Below, in pieces: positions 29,240 to 38,410 of a DNA stretch of 46,496 bases (the first letter of the stretch is position 1; each line of letters starts with the position of its first letter). The position numbers and the translations under genes were made by a program. Where the stretch lies: NCBI GenBank assembly GCA_963575745.1, contig CAUYUJ010016150.1, positions 1-46,496 on the forward strand. Direction: 5' to 3'. Source of the DNA: Prorocentrum cordatum. Its lineage: Eukaryota > Sar > Dinophyceae > Prorocentrales > Prorocentraceae. The notes below the pieces were generated by a model. It had not been told where the DNA came from. It was given only the letters and a program-made list of their open reading frames with translations, and ran no database searches.

Positions 29240-29405
29240 TCACCACCCACCAAACCTCCCCAACCCAACCCGAAGGCTCAGATTTACCCTCGATTTCCAG
29301 TTGGGGGGGGTCGGGAAACATTGAAAAAACACATGTGGAACCCTTACCCCCCCCAACCCGAAATTCGGGTCTTCGGGTTGGGTTGGGGTGGTCTGGTAGG
29401 TAGTC
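29240..29405. mobile_element. Family I inverted-repeat element, copy 1
   Basis: Left CCACCAAACCTCCCCAACCC AACCCGAAG; right CTTCGGGTTGGGTTGGGGTGG TCTGGTAGG, complements of about 28 bp. The interior has ACATGTGGAACCCTTACCCC and CCGAAATTCGGG. The second copy is at 40045-40225. Confidence 0.7.
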
Positions 29406-29553
29406 AGTGTGGGCGCCGGCCGCCTCGGCGGCGCGGCGGTGAGAGCCTCCTGGCAGGGCGTCCCGGCCCAGCGGAGGCACGACGCGACCCCCAGGGGAGT
29501 TTTTCGAGCTGCAGCGCGCCGGCGGAGCTCAAGAGACGCGATCTCAAAGAGGA

Positions 29554-29775
29554 AGAACAGGGGAACAAAAAGTGGCATAAACATAGGGAGGAGGGAGGAG
29601 GAGGAGGAGGAGGAGGAGGAGGAGGAGGAGGAGGAGGAGGAGGAGGAGCGGGCTTTGCCGTGGCAGGGGACATAAACATAACAACTTGGGGGTCCGCGCG
29701 GATGTCTCGGATCGGCGCTGGGGCCCCCCGGCGGCGCCTCCGGCGCCGCCCCTGGCGCGCCCCGCGCGAAAGGAG
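29554..29775. mobile_element. Family A element copy carrying an internal (GGA)n
   Basis: GGGGAACAAAAAGTGGCATA is the family A terminus. A 60-bp (GGA)n follows at 29585-29647, then ACATAAACATAACAACTTGG and GTCCGCGCGGATGTCTCGGA with the GC-rich centre. The second arm is missing. Confidence 0.7.
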
Positions 29776-29819
29776 TGACGGGTCGAGGCAGCTTTGAGAG
29801 ACGCGGCTCGGGCCGACAC

Positions 29820-29880
29820 AACCCGTCGAGGGGAGGACGAGGAGGAGGACGAGGGGGAGCACGAGGGGGAGGACGAGGAG

Positions 29881-29934
<54 letters not shown>

Positions 29935-29985
29935 GAGGAGGAGGAGGAGGAGGAGGAGGAGGAGGAGGAGGAGGGAGGAGGAGAG
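29820..29985 (+). repeat. (GAG/GAC)n microsatellite
   Basis: GACGAGGAC then pure GAG, about 160 bp. Confidence 0.95.
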
Positions 29986-30025
29986 GACTTTGCGCCCCGA
30001 GTCTCTCGGGGCGTAGGAGGTCCAG

Positions 30026-30130
30026 GGTTATGTCGGGCCTGTCCCCCTACAGGGGGATTTTCGACGAAAAATATAACATACCCCCAAAATAGTCAAAACA
30101 TAATCCAAAAATAGTTTTGGGACTATTTCC
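30026..30130. mobile_element. Family C element copy 6, left half
   Basis: TTATGTCGGGCCTGTCCCCC TACAGGGGGATTTTCGACG AAAAAT matches the left arm of copy 7 (31346). It stops at about GGGACTATTTCC; the partner arm is at 30838-30952. Confidence 0.8.
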
Positions 30131-30247
30131 ATACCTAGGCTCTGCCTAGAAGGGTTCTTACTCTCTTTGCTTAAAGGGGCCGGGCAGTGCTACACGCCCC
30201 GGGCGGTTCCCGCAGTCCCCGCCCCGCGGTTCCCCCAGTCCCTTGGG
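30131..30247. other. Inserted non-repeat flank of the TTTAGC satellite
   Basis: Begins CCATACCTAGGCTCTGCCTA, then a GC-rich segment with the repeated word CCCGC. It lies between family C left half and the satellite. A CCTAGG also occurs at the other side (about 30820). Confidence 0.4.
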
Positions 30248-30795
30248 AGCTTTAGCTTTAGCTTTTAGCTTTAGCTTTAGCTTTAGCTGTAGCTTTACTT
30301 TAGCTTAGCTTTAGCTTAGCTTTAGCTTAGCTTTAGCTTAGCTTTAGCTTAGCTTTAGCTTAGCTTTAGCTTAGCTTTAGCTTAGATTTAGCTTAACTTT
30401 AGCTTAGCTTTAGCTTAGATTTAGCTTAGCTTTAAATTTAGCTTAGCTTTAGCTTAGCTTCAGCTTAGCTTCAGCTTAGCTTTAGCTTAGCTCTAGCTAG
30501 CTTTAGCTCAGCTTTAGCTTAGCTGTAGTTCAGCGTTGGCTCAGCTTCGGCTTAGCGTTAGCTTAGCGTTGGCTTAGCTTTAGCTTAGCTTTAGCTTAGC
30601 TTTAACTTAGCTTTAGCTTTAGCTTTAGATTTAGCTTAGCTTAAGCTTATAGTTAGCTTAGCTGTAGCTTATACTTAGCTTAGTTTTAGCTTAGCGTTAA
30701 AGTTAGCTTAGCTTCAGCTTAGCTTTAGCTTAGCTTTAGCTTAGCTTTAGCTTAGCTGTAGCTTAGCTGCAGCTTAGCTTTAGCTTAGCTTTACT
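30248..30795 (+). repeat. TTTAGCTTAGC satellite, ~545 bp
   Basis: Head-to-tail 11-mers (TTTAGCTTAGC) with 6-mer variants (TTTAGC) at the start and point changes (GTTGGC, ATTTAGC) in the middle. No open gene. It shares only TTTAG with the TTTAGGG telomere repeat and is not telomeric. Confidence 0.95.
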
Positions 30796-30837
30796 GTTAC
30801 TACTAATGCTGCTTTCCTAGGGGCTCCAACTCCTAGG

Positions 30838-30952
30838 TAGGGTCGCACTGGGATAATTTAGTAGTATTTTTTTGACCTTATTGGAGTATTTTTGGGTATC
30901 TCTTATTTTTCGTCGAAAATCCCCCTGTAAGGGGACACGCCCGACATAAGTC
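30838..30952. mobile_element. Family C element copy 6, right half
   Basis: GAGTATTTTTGGGTATC, TTATTTTTCGTCGAAAATCC and GGACACGCCCGACATAA are the right arm of the family. With 30026-30130 it makes one complete element interrupted by about 700 bp. Confidence 0.8.
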
Positions 30953-31345
30953 CAGGGCGCAGTGCAAGCGCGCGGCTGGCCCGCCTCGGGCCGTCGAGGT
31001 GTTGGCAGCGAGCCGGGCCTGGGGAAGCCGGGAAGCCGAAGGGTATCCGTATGCCGCTGCGGTGCGGGCGAAAAGCTTCTGGCGAGGGCCGAGTCGCGAC
31101 GAACGTGGGTCCCCTCCGCCACCATAGAGCAGACACAGGCACCCTCCGCCGGACTGTTCCTGGGCCGCAGGGGAGGTTGCACCATTGGGAGCCAGCGACC
31201 TTACGCACCAACACCCTCGCGGAAGGCACGTGCAAAGTTCGTCGGAGAGCGTCCGTGTATGTATGTTCGTGGCGTGCCCACGCCCCCGACGTCGTGATTT
31301 GGTCACAGCGTCGGCCCCCAGAGGCCTGGAGCCCTTCCCCGAGAC
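30953..31345. other. Gene-free stretch with family B fragment
   Basis: GC-rich unique sequence. 31280-31340 has CCCCCGACGTCGTGATTTGG and GGCCCCCAGAGGCCTGGAGC, a reversed family B fragment. Open frames on both strands show no domain. Confidence 0.45.
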
Positions 31346-31500
31346 GTATGTCGGGCCTTCCCCCTACAGGGGGATTTTCAACGAAAAATAAAAAATACCC
31401 CCACAATAGCATTTACCTTTTTGGGTATTTTTGGAGTATTTTTAGGGTACTTATTATTTTTCGTCGAAGATCCCCCTGTAGGGGGACACGCCCGACATAA
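31346..31500. mobile_element. Family C inverted-repeat element, copy 7, best preserved
   Basis: About 155 bp. The left arm ATGTCGGGCCTTCCCCCTAC AGGGGGATTTTCAACGAAAAA and right arm TTTTTCGTCGAAGATCCCCC TGTAGGGGGACACGCCCGACAT complement over about 55 bp with few mismatches. A GGGTATTTTTGGAGTATTTT spacer separates them. No target duplication is evident. Confidence 0.85.
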
Positions 31501-31590
31501 CCCGAGACCGGTTTTGTATCCTGAGTCGTTTTCTGACGCTCCTGGGGCCTGGCAGGGGCCCCCGAAGGCCGAGAGAATATCGCAAAGCCT
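31501..31590 (-). repeat. Family B repeat, reversed copy
   Basis: GAGACCGGTTTTGTATCCTG, AGTCGTTTTCTGACGCTCCT, GGGGCCTGGCAGGGGCCCCC and GAAGGCCGA are the complement of family B, in reversed order. Confidence 0.7.
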
Positions 31591-31807
31591 CCCGTCGCGT
31601 TGTTTCCACACCGCGGGGGGGTCCGGGTGCCCCTTCAATTCCTGCTCCGGTCCTTCGCCGTGCGCCCCGCGCCGGCCACGTGCCGCGGCGCAGGCGGCCG
31701 ACGAGGGGCCCGCCGAGGAGCGGGGCGTGGACGAGGTGGCGCAGGAGATCGGCGCCGACTTCGGGGCCGCCCCAGCCGCGGCCCTGGAGGAGATCGTTGC
31801 TCCTCTT
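31591..31807. other. Short GC-rich spacer
   Basis: A coding-like peptide (EERGVDEVAQEIGADFGAAP at about 31713-31775) is open here, but no domain, start codon or splice pattern supports a gene. Confidence 0.3.
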
Positions 31808-31931
31808 GGCATCGCTCGGACGTGTGCATTTTTCCTTCGGCGAGGACCATCGAGGAGCATCCTTGATCATTTGGCGAGACACCACGCACGAAACCGAAAA
31901 AAGCACAGGGAATGGACGTCCGAGCGATGCC
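31808..31931 (+). mobile_element. Family E MITE-like element, copy 3
   Basis: Perfect 16-bp terminal inverted repeats GGCATCGCTCGGACGT and ACGTCCGAGCGATGCC, 124 bp overall. The interior has CGAGGACCATCGAGGAGCAT and CACCACGCACGAAACC. Confidence 0.85.
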
Positions 31932-32239
31932 CAGTCCTCTGGCGCGTGGCGGTCGTTGCCCAGAGGGCGTGGCCCCCTCGCGCTGTGACAGAGATCATGG
32001 CGGGAGGTTGGTCGCTCTTTTCTCGGAGACTGGAGCATCTACATTGCCAGTGGCGGGCTGTTTTTCAATCCCAGGGCTGCTTGGGGGTCGAGGGCGACGC
32101 TGGGGTGGTGTGGTCTATACTTTTTCCCCCGATGCTCCGAGGAAACAGCGAAACATGTATACACCAGGGTCCTGTGTACACCAGGATCCGCTCTCCCGCG
32201 CAAGTTCCAACGCAGGGCCCGAAGAAGCGTCGGTGTATA
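31932..32239. other. Gene-free stretch
   Basis: Unique sequence with a short direct repeat (ACACCAGGGTCCTGTGTACACCAGGATCC, around 32161-32190). Nothing coding. Confidence 0.4.
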
Positions 32240-32670
32240 GAGTTCGATTATCTATTTTCTGCCCCTGGTGGGCCCCTACCTGGCCTCGGGAGCGTGAAGA
32301 AACGACTCGGGATCAAGAGCCAGTCCTGGGGTCACCTCTGGGGGTCGACGTCATGAAACAATCACGACGTCGGGGGTCTGGGGAGGAAAAGGTGTTTCCC
32401 CTTCCTTGAACCTCCCGGGAGGCCCTCGTCGCCACCGCTGGATTCGCTTCGAAGTCCTGGTCAGAACGCACCCCGGGGGACGTCTGGGGAGTAGCGGTAT
32501 TGGTACCTTGTGGTTTCCCCAGTGCGGTGTTTGGCCATTTTCGGCCGTGCGTTGTTTGGCCATGTTCGGCCTTCAGGGGAGCTCAACGGACCCCGTGTCA
32601 GTCAAAAAACAGTTCGGGACGAAACACTGGCCCTAGGGTTGTTGTCAAGACCTCCAGAGGTCCACCCATC
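32240..32670 (+). repeat. Two family B copies in tandem
   Basis: Copy one (32245-32390) has GGCCTCGGGAGCGTGAAGAA, ACGACTCGGGATC, GGGGGTCGACGTCATGAAAC and CACGACGTCGGGGGTCTGGG. Copy two (32535-32670) has GCCATGTTCGGCCTTCAGGG, CAGTCAAAAAACAGTTCGGG and ACGAAACACTGGCCC. Confidence 0.7.
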
Positions 32671-32734
32671 GCAAAAATTGGGGCACAGGATGTCTAGCAA
32701 ATCCTCTGGCGCGTAAAAATCGTCACCCGCCCGG

Positions 32735-33683
32735 ACCATCGAGGAGCATCGTTGATCATTTGGCGAAAACACCACGCACGAAACCGGAGAGAGCACTGGG
32801 AATGGACGTCCGAGCGATGCCCAGCCCCCCAGGCAGCGGTAACGATCTTACGTAGGGTGGGGGAGCTTGACCCCCCCCCCATGTCCGTGCTCGTGCGCGT
32901 ATTGTGGCGATCGCAGCGCCCTCCGCGACGATGTTCCCAACCCTGCGCCAAGGCGTTGCCTGGGGCCCGAATCCCCCTCCCCACACTCGGGCTCGGGGGC
33001 GGCAACGAGGGGGGTGATGACCAGGGGGGGGTGGATATCACGGCGAGGGCCACGATATCTCCCCAGGTTTCATGGCGCCTCTCCTGATTTCACTGCGTCC
33101 CTGGCCCCCCCCCCGCTGGGCCGCGCACGTGCCGCCGGCCATGATTCGCGCCCCCCGTCTTGGACACCCCCCTCTTGGCCCTTGGCATCGCTCGGACGTG
33201 TGCATTTTTCCTTCGGCGAGGACCATCGAGGAGCATCCTTGATCATTTGGCGAAAACACCACGCACGAAACCGAAAACATGCACAAGGAATGGACGTCCG
33301 AGCGATGCCCAGCCCCCCGGGCAGCGGTAACGGTCTCACGTAGGGCGGGGGAGCCTGACCCCCCCCCCACATGTCGGTGCTCGTGCGCGTATTGTGGCGA
33401 TCGCAGCGCCCTCGGCCGCCACGACGTGCCCCACCCCGCGCCCAGGCGTTGCCCAGGGCCCGAATCCCCCCTCCCCCACACTCGGGCTCGGGGGCGGCAA
33501 AGAGGGGGGTGATGACCAGGGGGAGGTGGATATCACGGCGAGGGCCACGATATCTCCCCAGGTCTCATGGCGCCCCTCCTGATCTCGTTGCATCCCTGGC
33601 CCCCCCCGCTGGGCCGCGCACATGCCGCCGGCCATGATTCCCCCCCCCTCCCCTTTTTTTTGAACCCCCCCCTCTTGGCCCTT
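32735..33683 (+). repeat. ~490-bp tandem duplication with family E elements at the joints
   Basis: Order: partial family E (32735-32822), block X (32823-33183), full family E (33184-33309), block X' (33310-33683), full family E (33684). X and X' share GCAGCGGTAACG, GTGCTCGTGCGCGTATTGTG, GGGGTGATGACCAGGGGG and the family F end (GATATCTCCCCAGG...CTCTTGGCC). They are about 90% alike by eye. Confidence 0.85.
33184..33309 (+). mobile_element. Family E MITE-like element, copy 4
   Basis: Same 16-bp perfect terminal inverted repeats as copy 3, 126 bp, inside the tandem duplication. Confidence 0.85.
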
Positions 33684-33808
33684 GGCATCGCTCGGACGTG
33701 TGTTTTTTTCCTTGAGCGAGGACCATCGAGGAGCATCCTTGATCATTTGGCGAAAAAGCCACGCACGAAACCGAAAAAAACACAAGGAATGGACGTCCGA
33801 GCGATGCC
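33684..33808 (+). mobile_element. Family E MITE-like element, copy 5
   Basis: GGCATCGCTCGGACGT to ACGTCCGAGCGATGCC, 125 bp. It lies 89 bp from the assembly gap that truncates the LINE. Confidence 0.85.
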
Positions 33809-33896
33809 CAGTGGCCGCTCCCGACCGGGCGGGTGGTCCCGGGGGCGACCTTTAGCCTCACTGGCGGGTGAAGGAGAGGGCCTTATAGATGGGCCC

Positions 33897-33996
33897 NNNN
33901 NNNNNNNNNNNNNNNNNNNNNNNNNNNNNNNNNNNNNNNNNNNNNNNNNNNNNNNNNNNNNNNNNNNNNNNNNNNNNNNNNNNNNNNNNNNNNNNN
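33897..33996. other. Assembly gap, 100 Ns
   Basis: Exactly 100 N, a conventional placeholder for a gap of unknown size. The 3' end of the LINE on the minus strand falls in or next to it. Confidence 0.99.
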
Positions 33997-34873
33997 CTCC
34001 TCTCAGCCATAAAGAAGGGTCTGCTTCCCATTGCGCCGTGGCTTGGGAAACCAGTGATTGCGTGCTGCTAAAATCTTGGTGATCTACATTACACACGCAT
34101 TGCCATATTCTGTGAAACAAGGTCTCAGGGGCCGCCTTGCACCTTGGACAAGTTACGTCAACCGTGTAGCCACTGTCGGCTTGGCGCTGACGTGGCCATT
34201 GGCCCCCCGAGGCCACGCACAAGGTGAGGCCCCACAGATCCGGCTGACCCCGAGACTCGAAGCGGCGGAGTTCCTGCTGCAGTGGGAGGAGATCGGCTCC
34301 TTCTTTCAAACTGTCGCCAGCCTCGTGCCCTGCAGCACCTTGCCACAACTTAGCCTTCATATCAGAGACGAACTCATGCAACAAGTCTGCATGGTCAGAA
34401 ATCGGGAGTAAATCATAGTCTGGGTCGCCCATTCGTGGGAACCTCCACGCATGCTCCGCATGATCGGGTCGTTCCCACAGGTCTGGTTCCCTGGGCTCCC
34501 ATCCTGCTTCAAGAAGGGTGGCCTGGACTGCAGCTATGGGCCCCCGAATGCCTCTCCACCTTTTGGCGCCAAGCGAATCGAGCTGCGACCGAACGATACC
34601 CCACGACCGTCGAATACGAGGCTGGAGGGCGGGGAAGCGCTTCCACAGCTGCAGCCAGGCGTCCACCAATTGGCGGCGCAGTTCCAGGGCGGGATCTCCA
34701 TCCCCCAGCACAGTCTGCAGCACAGTTGTTAAACATTTGCCCTTGCCCATTCCCGAGACCGTGCGAGCAGCTTGTCGCCTAAGAAGCAGGACCTGACTCG
34801 GTGGCATACCATAAACCTGATGGCCAAAGCTGGCCTGTGGTAAGGCTCCCGTGCGCCAAGCGCCCTGGGTGAC
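33997..34873 (-). pseudogene. LINE C-terminal region after an in-frame stop, with CCHC knuckle
   Basis: Same reading frame as the upstream EEP-RT protein, directly after its TAA: VTQGAWRTGALPQASFGHQV …. The 'TG.LPQ..FG.Q..G' segment normally continues the RT protein in this class (recalled). Further on CPRCKAAPETLFHRIWQC (about 34100-34157) is a CX2CX8HX4C zinc knuckle typical of LINE C-termini. The frame stays open to the gap. The stop may be a disabling point mutation, a read-through site or an ORF boundary; the continuous homology favours mutation. There is no separate start context that I trust. Confidence 0.7.
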
Positions 34874-37800
34874 TTACCTCAAACCAGCCAGCCTGCGCAT
34901 CTTCACAATCCTAGAAAAACGCCCGCTGGCTTTAGCCATTCTCTGGCGTGCCTTCTTCCGTGTCCGAAAGCGACCTGCCGCAGTGTCTACACCTAAATCA
35001 ACTCCAACAGAAGCAAACCTAGCGGGCATCCCTCGGGCTCTGAAAATTCTGGCAATGTGCTTCCCTAGCTCAGGAGAGGACGCCAAGACAACCGTTTTGT
35101 CCGAGACAGTGAGCCTCTTGAGTCTGAATCCCTCCGAGAAAGCTTCAGCTAAACCTTCCATCTCAGAAACGACAGTGGCCTGGGTGCCCTCGGATCTTGC
35201 CACAGTGTCATCGACGAAGGTCCATAACGAGGCCTGAGGGGCTCTAAAGTGCGCAGCCTCCAGCACAGAATGCAAGAACACTTTTCCAAGGCAGACTCCA
35301 TGCGACGATCCAGCCACAATCGAGCGGCCTGGGCAGAACGGCTCGCTGATGACCGAGCCCTCCTTGAGGATGCGCGGCGCCATGAAGAGCAGGATCTCCA
35401 TGAGCAGCACCGTGGGAGGGAAGTTGAGCCCCCGCGCCGCAACCACCAGGAGGGTGAAGGAGATGGAGTCGTAAAATTTGGCAATGTCCAGCAGAACCGT
35501 CGCCGTTGCCTTGCCTGTGGTAGCAGAGGCCTCATCCATGAGGCTTCTCGTCATCGCAGCTCTCAGGGCGCTGCTGCCTCTGATGGCCGTGTCCCAGAAG
35601 GCAGAGAGTCCATCTGACCAACTGGAGGTGACCGAACTGCGCGCCTGGCTCCACGTCTTGCAGCATTGCGGCAACATGCCCAGTACTCTCGTGCCTCCAG
35701 CTGGCTTCGGAATAACCGCACAAATAGTAGCTAACCATGCTGTCGGCCAAGTTTGCAGTAGCTCCGCTTGATTGAGGATACACGTGAGCTCCGACAGTCC
35801 AGCTTGAGGCATGCGTTGAAGGTCAACTGGGCCCAAGCCATCAACTCCTCTAGCTTTGTTTGGCGATTGTCGTCTAAGTATCGATTCAATCTGTCCTTCA
35901 TTCAGTGGTGGCAAGGGGTCATCGCGAGCATCCCTGGCCAATCCCTCCAACGTCCATAGCAAGTGCTCCCTGCTGTCATTATCCTCCTGCCACACTGCCT
36001 GCCAAAAGTCCTTCTTCGTGCGAATGAGTACGCAAGGGTCGGCGGTGTCCACGCCATCTCTGATGATCTCACGAGGAAGTGGGTCAGGGGGAGGAGCACG
36101 AACGTGACGATGAATAGCACCTGGCCTCTTAGCCCACATCTGCTTCGCCCAGTCCATGAAGGCTTGGCGAGACTTGACTAATGAGCGCCCCTGGGCTCGG
36201 TCGACCCACGTGTTGGTGTGCACCTGGAGCTGCTCCAACTCAGTCTGGCTGAGGTGCGGCACCTGCAGGGCAGCGTCCTTCCACTCTTGCACTGTGGTGG
36301 TCAAGGCCTTTTTCCCGAAGAATTCCTGCTGCTTGGCGTCTGTCAGGCCCTGGACCATGGACCGAAAGCCCGCGAGGCACTTCTCCGCCTCTGGAGGGTC
36401 CTTGCCTGAGCGTGTCAAGGCCACGCCTCGAGCAAGCAGTGTGGAGGCGATCCCCCACCATTCTGCTACAGGGTCGCACATGTGAGGTCGACCTGGGGCA
36501 GGGCGCATCTTCCTCCATGAAATTGAATACCCTTGCCCTCTGCCTAAAAACACAACTGGGTCCTCCACATCGCTGACCGCAACAATAGACCGCTCCAAGG
36601 TAGTGACCCATCGTCCATATCGATTATCCAAGGTAGAGCGTTGAGTGGGCCTCCAGGTCGACAGGGGGCCTGTCGACAACTGTGCTGCCGCTGTTCGTGG
36701 TCTGAAGGTATCCTGCTCCAATTCGCCATAGATCTTGAGCCATTCTTCCTGCTCCAACTTGAACGCGACCTTGGGGCCTTCTGGCTGTGGCTCCTGAGAT
36801 GGCAGGTCATCGAAGGCCTCGCGCAGATCTTCGGGGAGTTCCTGTCTGCGTGCATCTGCCACCTGCTTGCGCTTCTGGGATCGCTTGCTGTCAGGGTTTG
36901 GCTCTTGCTGAGGGCGGTTGGCCCTGGGTAGCGGTTCTGGAAGCTCCAACGACCTATGCCACCAAGTACGCTTGGCGTCCAGCACATCAATGGCAATAGC
37001 GCAATGAGTCTTCCAAGGGACAGCTAAAACCTGCCTGAGCCTGATGCGGTCAGAAGTAAGCTGCTTAGAGACAATGGCAAAATCATACATGCGTCCCTGG
37101 CCCTTGTCGCACGTGAACTTGCAGTTAGGAAGCGCTAGCCGACCTCTGAGTCTGTCAACCCATCCACTATCCACTAGTGTCTGCGGTTCGTTGTTCCAGT
37201 CCGCCACAATCACCCAAGGATCTGCCAGAGCTTTGGTAAAAGCGCCCAATGCCACCAACACCTCATTGTTGTACTGAGCAATCCCCAGTGACGGTAGCAA
37301 GTACGCTGCAATGTAGACAAGGTTGCCCGACTTGAGGTGTAGCGTGGTGGCCGAGAAGCCTTTAAAGGGATCCATGCGCGAGTCGGCAATCGCCTGGTCC
37401 CTCAATCGATCAAACTGTGTAGCGGCCAAGTGACAGCGCGTGAGGAGCCACTCCCCTGCCGAGATGCCTGAGTCCGACCTCCCAGACGCAAAGCCTGCCT
37501 TGAAAGAGAGCCTCCACCCGTCCTTCCTGAGTTCCTCTGTCCAGTGGGCGCACTTGGTGTCGGGGACATGCGTCTCGACCAGCCCCACGATGGCGTAGGT
37601 GTGCTTGTGACTGTTCACAAAGCTGCGAACCTTGGCGCCCCATTCGGTGATGTTCGCGAAGAGCATCGTCACATGCTCGTCGGACGTACAGTGCTGCAGA
37701 ACTGCTGGCTCTTCGTGTGCGGGCGCGCTATCACCAGCGTGGGTCTGTCTGCCACGTTGCTGCGTTCCTGACTCCGTATTACAGTCCCGAGGACGAGCGG

Positions 37801-38410
37801 CATCCAGCAAAGGCAGACTCGACGAGGAGTTCCCCAAGACACCCAAGATCGCAGGCTCAGGGCCTCCAAGGTAAACCTCCCGAGACGGGGTGGGGCTGGA
37901 GCCTATGGCGTCAGGCCTGCATCCTATGTTAGACTCCACAGTACAAAGCTCCCCCTCGTCCCCGAACTGGTCATCCAGGTTGGCGAAGGGGTCAGCATCT
38001 GGATCGTCCAAGTCAGCACACCGAGCTCCAACTCCGTCCACAGGCAGAGGAGCACACCGATAACCGTCAGGAGCATCAGAAGGCTTATGCTGCATGGCAT
38101 GTGGAACCGTACTTTGATTGGCCTGTCCCAGACTGGTCTCCGCATCCGCCAACATCACCAGGTGAGCAATGCAAGCGTCAACGTCTGCCTGATCATCCTC
38201 TGAGTCGGGCTGTCTGGGGCGAGGAAGCCGCGCCGTAGGGAAAGCCGAGCCCAAGAGCCTCCTGAACATGGCTCTCAGCTCATCCAAGTGCTCCCAGTGG
38301 CGGCGCTGCAACTGTACACGTCTCTCAATGGGCGCCGTACGAAGCCGATCAAGGAAGGCCGCTCGCCTGGGCTCAGACTGCCTCCATGCCGACTCACATA
38401 ATTCTTCCAT
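34874..38410 (-). CDS. LINE polyprotein: EEP endonuclease and reverse transcriptase
   Basis: Copies element RNA into DNA at a nicked target. The first ATG in frame is at 38410 (MEELCES…). Residue numbers here count from the frame's upstream TTG at 38461. The EEP endonuclease spans about 265-492: ANITEWGAKV, the Glu of LVETHVPDTK (296), WVIVADWNNEP (Asp421), YDFAIVSKQL and VPWKTHCAIAID (His486). A basic linker includes KRSQKRKQ. The RT spans about 865-1150: NKARGVDGLGPVD, AVIPKPAGGTRVLGMLPQ, LLDIAKFYDSI (Asp992), AGSSHGVCLGKVF in place of the usual PQG motif, and LWTFVDDTVA (catalytic FVDD, 1082-1085). The family usually has GDFN and YADD, so ADWN and FVDD are variants that keep the acidic residues. 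All expected catalytic positions I can identify are present. The frame ends at a TAA after …KMRRLAGLR. Confidence 0.88.
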   Translation of the reverse strand: MEELCESAWRQSEPRRAAFLDRLRTAPIERRVQLQRRHWEHLDELRAMFRRLLGSAFPTARLPRPRQPDSEDDQADVDACIAHLVMLADAETSLGQANQSTVPHAMQHKPSDAPDGYRCAPLPVDGVGARCADLDDPDADPFANLDDQFGDEGELCTVESNIGCRPDAIGSSPTPSREVYLGGPEPAILGVLGNSSSSLPLLDAARPRDCNTESGTQQRGRQTHAGDSAPAHEEPAVLQHCTSDEHVTMLFANITEWGAKVRSFVNSHKHTYAIVGLVETHVPDTKCAHWTEELRKDGWRLSFKAGFASGRSDSGISAGEWLLTRCHLAATQFDRLRDQAIADSRMDPFKGFSATTLHLKSGNLVYIAAYLLPSLGIAQYNNEVLVALGAFTKALADPWVIVADWNNEPQTLVDSGWVDRLRGRLALPNCKFTCDKGQGRMYDFAIVSKQLTSDRIRLRQVLAVPWKTHCAIAIDVLDAKRTWWHRSLELPEPLPRANRPQQEPNPDSKRSQKRKQVADARRQELPEDLREAFDDLPSQEPQPEGPKVAFKLEQEEWLKIYGELEQDTFRPRTAAAQLSTGPLSTWRPTQRSTLDNRYGRWVTTLERSIVAVSDVEDPVVFLGRGQGYSISWRKMRPAPGRPHMCDPVAEWWGIASTLLARGVALTRSGKDPPEAEKCLAGFRSMVQGLTDAKQQEFFGKKALTTTVQEWKDAALQVPHLSQTELEQLQVHTNTWVDRAQGRSLVKSRQAFMDWAKQMWAKRPGAIHRHVRAPPPDPLPREIIRDGVDTADPCVLIRTKKDFWQAVWQEDNDSREHLLWTLEGLARDARDDPLPPLNEGQIESILRRQSPNKARGVDGLGPVDLQRMPQAGLSELTCILNQAELLQTWPTAWLATICAVIPKPAGGTRVLGMLPQCCKTWSQARSSVTSSWSDGLSAFWDTAIRGSSALRAAMTRSLMDEASATTGKATATVLLDIAKFYDSISFTLLVVAARGLNFPPTVLLMEILLFMAPRILKEGSVISEPFCPGRSIVAGSSHGVCLGKVFLHSVLEAAHFRAPQASLWTFVDDTVARSEGTQATVVSEMEGLAEAFSEGFRLKRLTVSDKTVVLASSPELGKHIARIFRARGMPARFASVGVDLGVDTAAGRFRTRKKARQRMAKASGRFSRIVKMRRLAGLR

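Noticed and set aside
30248-30795. TTTAGCTTAGC array as an interstitial telomere
   Set aside because: The plant/dinoflagellate-type telomere unit is TTTAGGG; no such unit occurs in the array.
32525-32575. TTTGGCCATTTTCGGCC and TTTGGCCATGTTCGGCC as SL relics
   Set aside because: They lack the GGCTCAAG end; they are family B TTCGGCC words.
34862-34875. 13-nt intron (GTAAGTCACCCAG) that would remove the LINE stop
   Set aside because: Too short for any known spliceosomal intron and not a multiple of three; only the donor-like site is worth noting.
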